Shown in pieces: positions 43,366 through 55,572 of a stretch of DNA of 64,000 bases (within the stretch, counting starts at the first letter, position 1; each line of letters starts with the position of its first letter). Source of the stretch: Monoplex corrugatus (taxonomy: Eukaryota; Mollusca; Gastropoda; Littorinimorpha; Ranellidae); assembly GCA_030674185.1 (NCBI GenBank), contig JAPXFY010000026.1:37483709-37547708 (forward strand), written 5' to 3'. A program made the position numbers and the translations under genes. The notes under the pieces were generated by a model. That model did not search any database. It was not told the DNA's origin and saw only the letters and a list, made by a program, of their open reading frames with translations.

Positions 43366-44032
43366 TCTAATTTCACTGATGTTATGATCTATTGTTAATT
43401 CTGACGAAGTATGTTTTATGTTGGATTTGGGTCCTCAGTCTGTGCATCTATGTTTGTATTGCATTCTTCTAGTGGCATGGCAACCTGCTTTTGGCATTTT
43501 GTTCTTTTTCTGTAAAGTGCAAAGACCATTCTTTGACATGGACTGTATGTGGTACATAAATAGAATTCTTGTTGTTGTTTTTACCATAATAATCACAGCC
43601 CTTAACCTTATTCCTTACCTATATACCCATCAACCTCTCTCTCACTCTCTCTTCAAGTTCTGCCATGTAAATATAGCATGACAAGCAGAATAAATTGTGG
43701 ATGACATTAGTTTTGTCATACAAAAAGTGGATATTTCAAGATGGTTTTGCTGCTGTTGGTGGTGCTTTTGTTTGTTTTTGGCTTGTTTGTTTGCTTGCTT
43801 TTTATGCACACCAATTTTGGCAGTGCTTCAATATTATGACCCCCACATCACTTATTTTTAACACACTTTCCAAATCAACAGAAACTGAAATCACAATAAG
43901 AGCAGAGCATGTGTTTTGAGAGATTCACTTGTCTTTTATACGTCTGAGTCTACATGTAGCGTTTTTTCTTTTAAAGAGATTACCGATTATCATTTGGGGT
44001 ACTGATACATCCATTCACTAATGGTGGTTTTA
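43366..44032. other. no gene recognised
   Basis: AT-rich spacer between repeat A and the palindrome. Nothing recognised. Confidence 0.4.
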
Positions 44033-44327
44033 CAATATCAACCAAAGAAAATAACTCTTGAGAGTCACGAAGGAGTTATCTCCTATGTTGTGTAACTTTC
44101 TCATATCTAACATAATTTGCGCTACCCATTCAGCTGGCATGGAAGCAGATACAAAGCACAAAAACAGTAAGCTCAGAACATTCCTTACTGTTTTTGTGCT
44201 TTGTATCTGCTTCTATGCTAGCTGAATGGGTAGCGCAAACTATGTTAGATTTGAGAAAGTTACACAACATGTGAGATAATTCCTACGTGACTCTCAAGAG
44301 TTATGTCCTTTGGTTGATATTATAAAA
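44033..44327. mobile_element. large palindrome, foldback family B
   Basis: Left arm from caatatcaaccaaagaaaat to agtaagctcagaac; right arm mirrors it from ttactgtttttgtgctttgt to ctttggttgatatta. Arms are about 135-140 bp with few mismatches and almost no spacer. The same modules occur at 9.3-10.0 kb and 52.9 kb. Non-coding; probably a foldback DNA transposon derivative. Confidence 0.8.
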
Positions 44328-44414
44328 ATTCTCCCTGCTTCTCTCTTATTTCTTTGGTGGTTTTACATTTCTTGACCATTACTGAATGATCTGTTTGATA
44401 GCAGGATACATTGT

Positions 44415-44520
44415 AATGGTAAGCATGGAGTACAGCCCTGTCACACAGTCTGGATTCTGGGACTCCATAGCATCATGATTATCATCCTCACTGTCATCAT
44501 CATCATACCACTGATAAAAA
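44415..44520 (+). mobile_element. SINE-1 3' fragment
   Basis: Contains gtacagccctgtcacacagt and gactccatagcatcatgatt, then an ATC-rich tail, matching the 3' part of SINE-1. No tRNA head. Confidence 0.65.
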
Positions 44521-44699
44521 AAAAGTCCCCAACCGCTCTTTGTTCTCCTATGGCCTTCAAGTTTTATTCACCGGTAGTGACACTGACTAAGAGTAACAGC
44601 ACAAAAGAACAACAGTCAATCCACTCACCTGTCATTATATGTTCCTGGGTCTTCCAAGAAGACAGATCTGTCATCTTCAGTGAGACAGGATAATGTATC

Positions 44700-45046
44700 A
44701 GCACAGAATGATCAAGGTAATCCAACAGTGCTTATAATAATCCAATTAATCAGCCAGTAGAAAAATCCAGTTGATCCACCAGTAATGAATAATCCGATTG
44801 GTCTTCCAGTGTGGAATAATCCACCCGATTCACCACTGCAAAATAAGCATTAAATAAATCCAGTTAATCCACCAGCTTTAAATATCACTGGATTAGTTAT
44901 CCACCAGCGTTAGATAATCCAGTAATCCATAGTGTAGAATAATCCCATTAAACCACAGCACTCAATAATCCAGTTGACTCACAAGTATAGAACAATCCAG
45001 GTATTCCACCAGTATAAAACAATCCAGTTAATCCACCAGTTTTGAA
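44700..45046. repeat. degenerate minisatellite, about 30-bp units
   Basis: About eleven imperfect units on the theme ataatccagttaatccacca with variable ends. Old, since units differ by several bases. Confidence 0.8.
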
Positions 45047-45823
45047 GTTTTGAAGTGAGAATCAGCAACCAAGTATACCCAGAGGTAAACAAGAGTTGAG
45101 AATTTCAGTGTGTTGTGGGGTGAATTTCCATCTTCTCCAAGTCCAGCACAGATTGTTTCACTGGAGTGAAGCACAGTCAAGGAGTCGAAAGACACAGGTT
45201 TTGTCTGAATCAACAAAATACAGTCTTCATGCCTATTGAAAAAGATCATTGCCATTTCTCTAGTTTCCTTCTTCTTCACCATTAGAGTCTGCCTTGGACA
45301 CTAAACAACAAAACTACTGGCTTGTACCTTTAGGGGAATGCCAGACTTAGCTGAAAAGCAAAATGGGTTGTGTCTGGAGCACCATGTCTGATTATTTTTG
45401 TGATCATAAGAACACCCCCTGTTTCTCTCTAGGTGAGGTAGCCGCATGTTGTGTGGCTATGTCAGAGGATTTATCATCTCCCTACATTGCCATTTGGTCT
45501 GTAAACAAGGTCATTGATGACCGGAGTCCAAATGGGTCATACAACACATGGACAGCCCCTTCATTTGGTGAAAAGGTTACCATGTGGTACTGGGAGCTTT
45601 GGGAGGTGTCTGTCCGGTCAGTGGTGAGGCATTGCTGCTCTGGGTCCTCTCCAGCACTCTCGGGTATTGTTGTTGTTACAAGTTCATATCCGACACATCT
45701 ACAGGTACATTAAAACAACTGAGCTCAAAATGTATGCTGGTCACATTTTCACATCTAATCTGTCCCTCTTCTAGGTTAGAGAAAGCAGAGACAGTCACTA
45801 TCTAAAGCCACATCTTGTCTTGA
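45047..45823. other. unassigned; one open frame of 116 codons
   Basis: A plus frame (45363-45713) contains a ctctctag acceptor-like site and a Trp-rich stretch (EKVTMWYWELWEV), but there is no domain, donor or partner exon. I do not call it a gene. Confidence 0.3.
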
Positions 45824-46022
45824 TTAACTAACGCTTTCACTCTTGCACCCTACCGCCAGCTGTAAAAACTTAACCCTTTCACTCCTTCATCCTATCCACC
45901 TGCTTCCTGCAAATTCTGTGGGGAGCTGGTGGATGGAGTGAAGGAGGTGAAAGGGTTAAGTTTTGCTTTGCTGTCCTGGTTGATATAGCAGGACAGGGTG
46001 AGGAAGTCAATGGGTTAGCTAA
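45824..46022. mobile_element. nested TTAA-type foldback MITE
   Basis: Outer ends ttaactaacgctttcactc and caatgggttagctaac; inner foldback ttaaccctttcactccttca with ggaggtgaaagggttaa. The spacer is gttttgctttgctgtcctgg. Younger MITE inside an older, diverged one. Confidence 0.7.
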
Positions 46023-46069
46023 CTGTTTACCCATCAAAAGCCTGTTCCTACCTCAAAGTCTCAGTAAAT

Positions 46070-46695
46070 GGCACAACCTTGAGACAGGTTGATAAGTTTA
46101 AATACCTGGGAACGATCATTTCACCAGACGGCAGATGCACATCAGAGGAAGCCAGCAGAATAGGCCAAGCCAAAACAGCATTCAAAAAGATGACAAGTAT
46201 TCTTACCAACAAATGCCTATCAATTAACATCAGGAAGAGAGTTCTTGAATGTTATATAGAACCAATACTGTTGTACGTTTGTGAGGTGTGGACAGTCAAC
46301 AAACAAAGCCAGAACAAGATTGAGGCAGCCGATATGTGGTTTCTAAGAAGAATGTTGAAAGTTCCATGAACAGCAAAGAAAACAAACGAGACAGTCTTGA
46401 TGGAGGCAGACACAAGTAGATCACTCACAAGGAAGATTAGGAAAAGACAGGCAACATTTATAGGCCATTTTATGAGGAAGGGGGATTTGGAGCACCTGGT
46501 CACAACAGGAAAGCTGGAGGGAAAGAGAGCACCGGGTAGACCCAGGGAGAAGATACTAGACGGACTTGCAGAGTGGATGGGGACAAGGAGAGTGGAAGAG
46601 ATGCTTGGGGCAACAAGAGATAGAAACAGATGGAAGTCCATGATCGCCACCGCCATGCGGCAGGGCACCTGATGATGATGATGATGACCCCAAAG
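46070..46695 (+). mobile_element. LINE 3' end, RTE/CR1-like, with (ATG)n tail
   Basis: 5'-truncated copy, about 195 codons of the post-RT region: VDKFKYLGTIISPDGRCTSE, WTVNKQSQNKIEAADMWFLR, then a TGA in place of Trp (CCA TGA ACA near 46368), FIGHFMRKGDLEHLVTTGKL, GRPREK and a final MIATAMRQGT stop. The tail gatgatgatgatgatga follows the stop directly. One in-frame stop makes it inactive, but it is the best-preserved 3' end of the family here. Confidence 0.85.
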
Positions 46696-46948
46696 TCTGT
46701 GTAAGCCAATCACAAACTTCTTACCTGAGTGAGAACAGAGGAACGGACACAAAGGAAAGTGTCCTAGCCAAGTCATGAGGTGGACTTCAATATAAAATAC
46801 TAGCTTTACATCTACGGTTTAGGGTAATATGAGACATTTGCCATGTGCTGCAGCACAGGATGGCATGGGGCCTAACATAAAGGCTTAGTGAAAAGTGACT
46901 TTCACTGTTGAAAGTTATTGCCTAAATATGGCACATTAGAAGAAAAAG

Positions 46949-46999
46949 TCACACACACAACACACACACACAACACACACACACACACACACACAAACA
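46949..46999. repeat. imperfect (CA)n microsatellite
   Basis: CA units with occasional extra A, about 50 bp. Confidence 0.8.
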
Positions 47000-48560
47000 C
47001 ACCACATTAGTGAGAAACTTTAATTTTCTCCCACGAGAATTCACCAGTCTAGAGTAATCCAATATACTTTCCTTTGCACACTGGTATGTTCCATCTGTTC
47101 ATGTAACAAGATTCAGTGACATTACTAAATCAATCCTCCATGGAACTGTTGAGGAAAGAGATGCAGGGGAAGACAAAAAACAAAAACAACAACAAACAAA
47201 AAACCCAAAACAAAAACAAAAACAAACAAACAACCCCCCCCCCAAAAAACCTGATGGATTGAAAACATTGCAAAATGGACAGAGAAACCATTTGCAGAGA
47301 CTCAGGTTTGACACACAACTGACTCAGCTGGAGGAATCCAGTGCCCCAGTGATTCTTCACGTAGTTAAGCCTAAGGGAGAAGTTGATGAGGAAGGGTTTT
47401 TGTTTCTTTCTTTCTTTCTTTTCTTTTCTTTTTTTTTTTTTTTTGGGGGGGGGGGGTGAGTGGGTGGGGGTGTTTGATGTTATTTTGAGGCATGGAGACA
47501 CAAATCCGACTAAACAAGTACTATGAATTGAAGCTTAGACTATCTAGACTGCATTTTCACTGAATGTTTAATATTTTGATATGGCATGACTATTTGTACA
47601 TTAAAGCATTCATCTCACTTTCCCCAAGATGTGGTTATCTGCCTCCCCTGCTACCCAGTTACTACAGCAAACACAACTTTCTGATTTCTCGTCAGTCATT
47701 GTCATTTTTCTCCTGCTTAATGCAACATCAGGCAATTCTTACTTTTTTCTCCCAACTTGCTCTTTGTTGGCTATTGTGTACGCTTGGGAAAGGTCAGATG
47801 GCTAAAAAAAACTGAGCCTATTATTATTTTACAGATTTAAAAACGTTTTTTTCTGTTTACCTGCTACGCGTTCTGGTTCTATTTTGTGCTTCACTCTCGT
47901 TGCTAGTGCTTGAACGCTGGCAGTCATTTTGGTTCAGTGTTCGTTAACTTGCCGTACAGTCCTTTTACATAAGTCTGTGCCATGAACCTTGAATTTTACA
48001 CAACTCCCTAAAGACAATGCACAATGTCAGAGTTACTACAGCCACGTCTTCCACAGAAAGTCTATTGCTGCATTTAAGAAGGAAACGTTATAAGACTTTA
48101 ATTATTTGCAACAATTTGTGCCAAATATTTCAAGTAATTTCATTCCTTTCATCCCACTCATTTGAATCAGGTGTCTGTGACCTAGGCCTAAGTATTAAGA
48201 TCAAGGAATAATGACTGCAGCATGTGCCCAGAATGATTACTGATTTTCATAAATCAGACCAGACATTGTACAAAGAACTTGGAGGTGTTCTTTTCCGTTG
48301 GATTGGATTTTTCACTAACGGATTTTTTTCCCACTTGGAATGTGGGCAACCTCCTCAGGAAAAGCATGCAGCCACAATACAGCGACATTATTTTTTTCCT
48401 GGTAGTAGTGTGTATGCTCTGTTACCTGTAAAAGAGGGTTTTCTGCAGAATTTTGCCAGGGACATTTCTTCTGTTGTTATGGGATCTTTAACTTTCACCA
48501 TACATTATCCAAAAACAAACACACAAACAAACAAAAAAACCCTTACAGTCATGATATCGT
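47000..48560. other. no gene recognised
   Basis: Contains A/C-rich and T/G mononucleotide blocks near 47225 and 47430-47460. Open frames up to 123 codons are low-complexity or unsupported. Confidence 0.4.
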
Positions 48561-48564
48561 TGGT

Positions 48565-48910
48565 GCACTGACATCCATGGTTTAAAACAGGGATTTTTTG
48601 CTAGCCTTCTTTTTAAGCAGCATGGATGCCGAAGTATCCACATGTTGATGAAGGATTTCTTGCAACTCCCTTTACTGTACATCGCGGATGCATAGACACC
48701 CATCTGTTCAAAGAGGCACTCGTCTGTTTCCCACAATGTGGGTGCTTAGGCATCCAAACTTTAAAACTTCGAGTGACTCTACTGTTTTATGCATTATCGG
48801 TGTATAGACACCCATATTTTAAAAGTGACTCTATTGTTCTACATGCTATGGGTATATGGGCAACCCGTACCTGTACATTGTGGACGTACAGGCACCCATA
48901 CTTTTAAGGG
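48565..48910. repeat. degenerate minisatellite, units about 60-75 bp
   Basis: Recurring words gtgtatagacacccatattt (with variants gcatagacacccatctg, ggacgtacaggcacccatac) and ttaaaagtgactctattgtt. Five or so units, strongly diverged. Confidence 0.65.
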
Positions 48911-49549
48911 TAAGATTCTCCTGATCCGCAAAATGTAGGAATAAGGTCACCAGTAAGCAATTTTGAAGGACCCTTATCTATTCACCAGCATTTTAAAACA
49001 TACTGCAGCAACGTGCTCATGGACAATATTCCCTTCACACTGCATCGTTTTAACCACCTACCTGATCAAGACCTTGCCAGTACATAGTGTTTCGCCATGT
49101 GCGGGCTGAAGGAGGCTGCCAGACAATTTACTTGCAGATTTGGGTCGAGCACATATGGAATGTCTCAGTGCAATAAATCCTTCTTGAGCAAACAAACTCC
49201 TAACTCTTGATCAAGTAACTAATGGGAAAAAAAACAACAAACCCACACACACAAACATGGTGATATTCCTTCTGTCAGCCATAAACTGAAGATCTGATGC
49301 CTCAAGTTTAATCCCTGCCTGCTGCATCAAAAACTGGCCTATTTGTTGTCCATCTTCACGCTTCCATCATTGTGGTGATGTGAACTTAATGTTTCATACG
49401 TCCTTCCTACCCCCCCCCCCCCCCCCCAAATCCCAAGACTGGCCTTAGCAGCGCAAATGGTTTTGCGCAGATTCAGAGAATCTGACACATAATTGCTGGT
49501 AGGTTCACATAGAGTGCATATGGAATTGTCCGAGTGCGATGAATCCCTT
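48911..49549. other. no gene recognised; poly-C at 49410-49428
   Basis: Shares gatcaagaccttgccagtac with 6107-6126 (tcaagatcttgccagtgcat), hinting at another old dispersed repeat. Nothing else recognised. Confidence 0.4.
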
Positions 49550-49755
49550 TTGACCCTTTGACTCGTGCATTCTGGCCACCAGCATCCTGCATTGTCAACT
49601 ATGCCAGCAATGCAAAAACTCCCGCACCCTATCCACCAACTGCAATTACTTAACCTTTTGACTCCGTCACCCCATCCACCAGCTTTCTGCAGGTGAAGGA
49701 GTCCAAAGGTTAAGTTTTTGCAGTTGGTGGATAGGGTGCGGGATCAAAGGGTTAA
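49550..49755. mobile_element. nested TTAA-type foldback MITE
   Basis: Left arm gaccctttgactcgtgcatt, inner foldback ttaaccttttgactccgtca with ggagtccaaaggttaa, and final gtgcgggatcaaagggttaa. Same nesting pattern as at 42.6 kb and 63.0 kb. Confidence 0.75.
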
Positions 49756-50945
49756 ACAACCTCCAAACTTAAAACATGAAGATGTGTATGTGACTTACAT
49801 CTATTTGTCCTACATATCCAGAAAGGGCTATACGACAGAGACTGGTTTCCTTTGAGTTGTTTCGGACAAGTTACTTTTGTCAAGCAAAGATCTCTCCATC
49901 TCTTTTTAATGTTTGCTTGCTTTATCTTTCTGCTGGTTTGTTTTGACCAGTGCAAGGGAGACGAGCCTACTTTCCCTCTCTTGGGTTAAAAAATAGTTAT
50001 GTGTGCATTTAGCCCGTGCTGTAATGTGTAACAACAAAATTTAATTCACATATTTTGTCATCATCATCACCAACAACAGTGTAGTATATGTGGTAAAAGT
50101 TATATCAGTAACCAGGTATTACAATTTTCCAAATATAGGCAGTGATGAACATAATTCTTCTCAAACACATAGATCTATTTGCAATCATTTTCGATATAAA
50201 CATATGAGTATCACCTGGATTTAGTATACTGGATTTGCAGAATGAATTGTTTTGGTTGTACTTTTTTTTCCCTGGTTTTTATCTTCTTATTCTTTTCTTT
50301 TTTATTCTTTTTCTTCCTTTCTTTCTTTCTTTTGTTTTGTTTTGAAAAAGAAGTTTCAGTGTTGTAAGAGTATTTAGTAGGTCTACAACTATCCAGGAAA
50401 TGAGATTCATCCTTTGTCACATCACTCATTTTAGTTCTATTGAATATCTGTGCCACCAAAAAACAAAACAAAACTAACTACACAGAGTACACTGGAATGA
50501 AAAAAATGTATATCTATATATATATATATATCTCTTTATGTCTCTCTCTCTGTATCCCCCCTCTCTATCTATGTGTGTGTGTGTGTGTAGAGTGTGTGCG
50601 CGCGTGCGTGTGTGTGTTTGTGTATATCACTATATCATGTATATAACCTGGTATTTAAAAACAAAAATAAGTGAGTAAATGATTAAATGGATTAAAAAAA
50701 AAAAAAGACTATCCCCTAGCATTCTTCTCACCTCCCCCTCCCCCCACGCCCCATGTGTTGTCTTCCTCAAAAATATCTGTTTTATTTGTAGGCTACTTCA
50801 GACAAGACAGTTAATTCTGATGATAAATCGTCTGCTTGCCTTTGTGTTTCACTTCATTCTTATTCTTCCAAAGGAGACAATCCAGTTTTTCGCTCTCTAA
50901 GGATGTTGAGAGTGAACTTGTATTTACTCTACACTAGTAGTGCAA
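49756..50945. other. no gene recognised
   Basis: AT-rich, with T/C-rich and TA/TG microsatellite scraps at 50250-50340 and 50510-50625. Nothing else seen. Confidence 0.4.
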
Positions 50946-50954
50946 CCGCTGGCA

Positions 50955-52345
50955 GGTCATCGTCATCAAGTGCCTTGCCACATGGCGTTGGCGATCATGG
51001 CCCTCCATCTGTTTCTATCCTTTGTTGCTGCTAGCACATCTTCCACCCTCTCTGTCTTCAGCCACTCTGCAAGTCCGTCCAATTTTTTCTCCCTGGGTCT
51101 ACCTGGTGCTCTCTTTCCCTCCATCTTTCCTGTTGTGACCAGATGCTCCAATTCCCCTTTCCTCATAAAATGGCCTATTAATGTTGCCTGTCTTTTCCTA
51201 ATCTCCCTTATAAATAATCTTGTGTCTGCCTCCATCAAGACTGTCTTGTTTGTTTTCTTTGCTGTCCATGGAACTCTCAACATTCTTCTTAGAAACCACA
51301 TATCGGCTGCCTCAATCTTGTTCTGGCTTTGCTTGTTGACTGTCCACACCTCACAACCGTATAACATTATCAGTTCTATATAACATTGAAGAACTCTCTG
51401 CCTGATGTTAATTGATAAGCATTTGTTGGTAAGAACGCTTTTCATTTTCTTGAATGCTGTATTGGCTTGGCCGATTCTGCCGGCTATTTCTGATGTGCAT
51501 CTGCCGTCTGGTGAAATGATCGTTCCCAGGTATTTAAACTCATCAACCTGTCTCAAGGTTGTGTCGTTTGCTGTTATTTTGCATGACAGGATTTCATGTT
51601 TTTTTTTACCATGACTTCAGTCTTCCTGCTGTTTAGTTCCAAGCCTTTACCTTTGCTTTCTATTTCAAGTATATTCACAAGGTTTTGTAGGTCCCTTTCA
51701 CTTTCAGCAATTAGCACGGTGTCATCTGCGTATCGAATGTTATTTATCATTTTTCCTCCAACCTTTAATCCAGGGTCTTCCTCTAGGTTTCTCATGATGT
51801 TTTCACTGTAAAGTGAAAAGAGATCTGGTGACAAAACACAACCCTGTCTGACTCCTCTTTTGATGATTTGGAAAGAGCTTATATTGTTTTCTATTCTCAT
51901 TGCAGCTGTTTGTTCCAAATACATATATATGTGATTATTCTTGATCTTTCCATCAATATTGAGTCTTTCTAGTTGGTTGATCAATTCTTCATGTCTTACC
52001 CGATCGAAAGCCTTGGTATAATCAACAAAGCATAGATATAAATCCTTATTCGATTGACTTCTTTATGATAGTTCTTAGGATGTATATGGCATTAATAGTT
52101 TCTTCCCCTTCCACAAATCCAAACTGTTCTTCTGCTATTTCTCTTTTGATTCTATTCCTTGTCCTCATCATGATTATTCTTAACAGGATTTTTGTTACAT
52201 GACACATCAGGCTGATTGTGTGATGGAGTTCGCATTCTATAGCCCCTGTCTTCTTTGGTAGTGCATTGAAAATTGATTTTGACATATCTTTGGAGATTTT
52301 TCCAGTGTCATAAATTTCATTTAGGAGAACTGTCAGGTATTCTCT
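50955..52345 (-). mobile_element. LINE, RTE/CR1-like, 5'-truncated, 1.4 kb
   Basis: Longest copy of the (ATG)n-tailed LINE, read on the minus strand. From 52285: AIECELHHTISLMCHVTKIL and AEEQFGFVEGEETINAIYIL; a frameshift; then the RT core IIKRGVRQGCVLSPDLFSLY and the YADD catalytic motif in NIRYADDTVLIAES; a frameshift near 51560; then VDEFKYLGTIISPDGRCTSE through PGRPREKKLDGLAEW to the terminal ANAMWQGT. The tail at 50955 is tcgtcatca on plus. The endonuclease domain and 5' UTR are missing. At least two frameshifts make it inactive. RTE versus CR1 assignment is uncertain. Confidence 0.85.
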
Positions 52346-52427
52346 TTAAATAAAGTAAACTGAATTAACGTATTTTAACTCATACTACAATAAAAGCTTT
52401 CATATTAGCTGTACAGTTTTCACGTAT

Positions 52428-52872
52428 GGAGAATCCAGAGGCTCTTTCAGTATATATAGTGTCATCACCTTTTCGAAATTCTGTGCTAGAAATTTCCTGT
52501 TTTCTGTCTCTCTGTTTCTGCCTTGTTCCTTTCCCCATCACTTCTTCCTATCATTTTCTGCCTTGCTGGTCCATTCACCTGTATGTGTTTGATACAGCCT
52601 TACATACTTTCTCTTTGGAATCATAGGATTGATAACTGGGTACTCATACATTATACAATGTGCATTTTGGCTATTAGGAAATGTGATGTGTAGAAGCAAT
52701 TTTACGTAATTTAGACCCGTTGTTATATGTATCTTTTAGCATCTTTGGTTTTATTTATATTTGAATTGAGGTATGGTTTTTTTTAAAATCCTCTGGTGAT
52801 ATATTGGCCAGAGTGGTCAACGCCAGGGGCATACATATCATTGGATTATGTGCACGAATGCATTGAGTATCA
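52428..52872 (+). repeat. dispersed repeat A, plus orientation
   Basis: Shares gaggctctttcagtatat, ccttgctggtccattcacct, ataggattgataactgggta and gtggtcaacgccaggggcat with the copy at 740-1276. The 3' end is cut by foldback family B at 52873. Confidence 0.65.
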
Positions 52873-53030
52873 ACTAAGTAACATAACTCTTGAGAGTCAC
52901 GGAGTTATCTCCCGTAGAATTTCTCAAACCCAACACAGTTTGCGCAACCCATTCAGCTAAAGGAATGTTCTGAGCTTACCACTTTATGCTTTGTGGCTGC
53001 GTCTATGCTAGCTGAATAAAGGAATGTTCC
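52873..53030. mobile_element. foldback family B, partial
   Basis: Contains aacataactcttgagagtca, ggagttatctcccg, cattcagctaaaggaatgtt and ctatgctagctgaataaagg, modules of the palindrome at 44 kb, with much of the centre deleted. Confidence 0.7.
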
Positions 53031-53443
53031 CTCCTGGGTTTAGACTCCATGATAAATAACTCCCCAGGCCATGATTCACTTAAGTCAGTGGCCAGGCTTT
53101 CATGGACTGATCAGTCTGATGGAGATGACATCGATGATCGAACAATCGATGGTCTCCATCTTAGATGTCGTACTTTGTATGTCACTTAGTCAATAATAAA
53201 TTATTTTAAAATAGAAAACTTCGTTTCAGCTGTTCAGAAAAAAACAAATTGTACCCACTAAATCTTACAGATATTGATTCCAAGGCTAATCATTTACGAC
53301 CCTATTTCATTTATTCAGTTACTTTTCAAAACCATACGCATAACAATATCAAAAACTCGTGTATGACTAAAATTTCGATTTCCAAGTGCAACGCTTTTTT
53401 TTTCAGATCATACTCATTAAAAAAAACTAAGAGAAATAAATGT

Positions 53444-54155
53444 TTGGTAATGTTGTACAATAGAATACGAAAATAATTGGAGCTAATTTCACGCACTTTT
53501 ACGGGTGTTTTCGGTTCTGCTCGATGTAAAGAGACGTAAGACACCCTTACCTTCGATGTAAAGAGACGTAAGACACCCTTACCTACTCGCTTTGACCAGT
53601 CCTTCCCCACAAACATGCATTAAATATCCCTGAATGACTGGCGACCATAACCCTGATCACGTGGGTGACGTGGGTGAAAACGTCATCACTGTTTGTGTGT
53701 TTTTATTTGAAACCGAAAATAGGAAACACGTGGTAATGTTTACATCTAGATCGAGACCAGTAAACTCCGGAAAATGCCGAAAAAAACGCGGAAAAAGCCA
53801 AAAAACGCGAGGTAACCGAAGGGGTAAACAAGTGTTGCACTGCACACATATTTTAGGTCGGTGATTGCACTGACACACGTGGTTGATGTTACTATTTATA
53901 GACAATAACTCCCCACTAGTGATGACGTTGTGCCCATGTGATCAGCAACCAAAATGGCGTGCAGGTGACTGCTGGAGCTGTGGTCGCCAGTCATTCAGGG
54001 ATACTTTGTGCATGTTTGTGGGGAAGGACTGGTCAAAGTGAGTAGGTAAGGGTGTCTTACGTCTCTTTACATCGAGCAGAACCGAAAACACCCGTAAAAG
54101 TGCGTGAAATTAGCTCCAATTATTTTCGTATTCTATTGTACAACATTACCTAAAT
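53444..54155. repeat. inverted repeat around a promoter-like centre
   Basis: Left arm 53444-53646 and right arm 53984-54155 are reverse complements over about 160 bp (for example cgaaaataattggagctaat against attagctccaattattttcg). The left arm carries an extra 40-bp tandem duplication (tcgatgtaaagagacgtaag twice). The 340-bp centre has cacgtgggtgacgtgggtg, atgacgttgtgcccatgtga and caaaatggcgtgc. Each arm contains gagtag|gtaaggg, a donor-like site pointing outward from the centre. Confidence 0.75.
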
Positions 54156-55465
54156 GTTTTACACTTCTTTGTGGAAAAATTACTGTTTTTAGTTACTTAC
54201 GTTAAGATCTGCTGATCGTCTCCATCAGGTTTGTCAACTCCGCCATTTCAGCCTAACTGAATTGTTTGAAACTGCACAAAGGCTTTTCCGAAACTGTCGC
54301 TTCTGGATCAACACTACCGGTATTTTAAAGAGCTAAAAAACACACTTTCTGCGCGTCGCGAGTTTGTAACGTACAATCACAAACAATCTTTTTAACTCAG
54401 GGTTAAAGAAAGATACAATTTGTGCATATGATAAAGGAAAAGTTAAAATTATTTTTATACGGGAATGACGTGTTAACGTAGCTTTCAATTGATACTTCGA
54501 TCATTCTAATTGGTTGAGCTTCGGAAATATCCCTGACAATTTTCTCGGACAGGTAGGCCTACTTACCAACTGCGGTGCCGTGGGACATATGGAAAAAAAA
54601 CAAAAAAACAATGGCCGCATGGTGCTTGTATTGATTTCACATGCAAACTACATCTCAAACCGAGTTGACTAGGCTTATCTGATATCTCTTGTTTGTTGTG
54701 TTTGAGAGAGAAAACGAGCATGGATCGGTCCAAATCGTTGAACAGTCTACACGACTGAACATTACGCCGCAAGCGTAAACGCACTTACACACGTACACAG
54801 GCACACACAGAATACCGAGAATAGGAAAGCATGAGGTGAATACCGTGAACATCTCCGCCATAAACCAACCAAATGCCATCACAAATGTGTCTTATTTCGC
54901 TGTTGCGAAAAACATAGGCCTAATGACTACCTAACAGACGATCGTGACATCTGCAGATGATTGGTTGATGTTGATGATAATTAATCAATCAGCTGGCGGC
55001 TGGGTTTTTGCGATAGTCGCATGTGTTATTCTTGGAGGAATTATTTTCACGCATTCAGACGCAAATTAATAAACTCAAAAACAGATGGGATTACAATCTT
55101 TTTGATTGTATCTGTATACCATTTTGTGAAAGGCTTCATGTTATGACAATGTGGCGCTTGTTTCCCATCAGTAGACCTACAAAGTGACTGGGCCTACCAT
55201 AATTTTAATATCACACACACACACACACACATACACAGAATTCAGGTTATAATTTGTACAGCACTGTCTTTATTCAATCTGCACCAGAAGAATTAATAAT
55301 TAAAAAAACAAAAAAACAACCATTGCACGACATCGTAGACACAGTAGTTATACTGCGTGCAACTCATCTGAAACCTTTGTTTTTCCTTTGTTTTCCTTCT
55401 TCCCCCAATGTCTTTCATGATGAATTTAACATCTTTGTCTTTGTTCACACTAATCTTCTTTGACA
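54156..55465. other. no gene recognised
   Basis: Moderate-GC sequence with two TAGGCCTA octamers (54554, 54915). No exon or repeat family recognised. Confidence 0.4.
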
Positions 55466-55468
55466 ATA

Positions 55469-55469
55469 C

Positions 55470-55529
<60 letters not shown>

Positions 55530-55572
55530 AGAAGAAGAAGAAGAAGAAGAGAAGAAGAAGAAGAAGAAGAAA
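55469..55572. repeat. (GA)n(GAA)n compound microsatellite
   Basis: About 55 bp of GA followed by about 45 bp of GAA. Purine-rich on plus. Confidence 0.95.

Noticed and set aside
45363..45713. 116-codon ORF on plus as a gene
   Set aside because: The Trp-rich stretch and a ctctctag site are suggestive, but there is no recognised homology, donor or partner exon.
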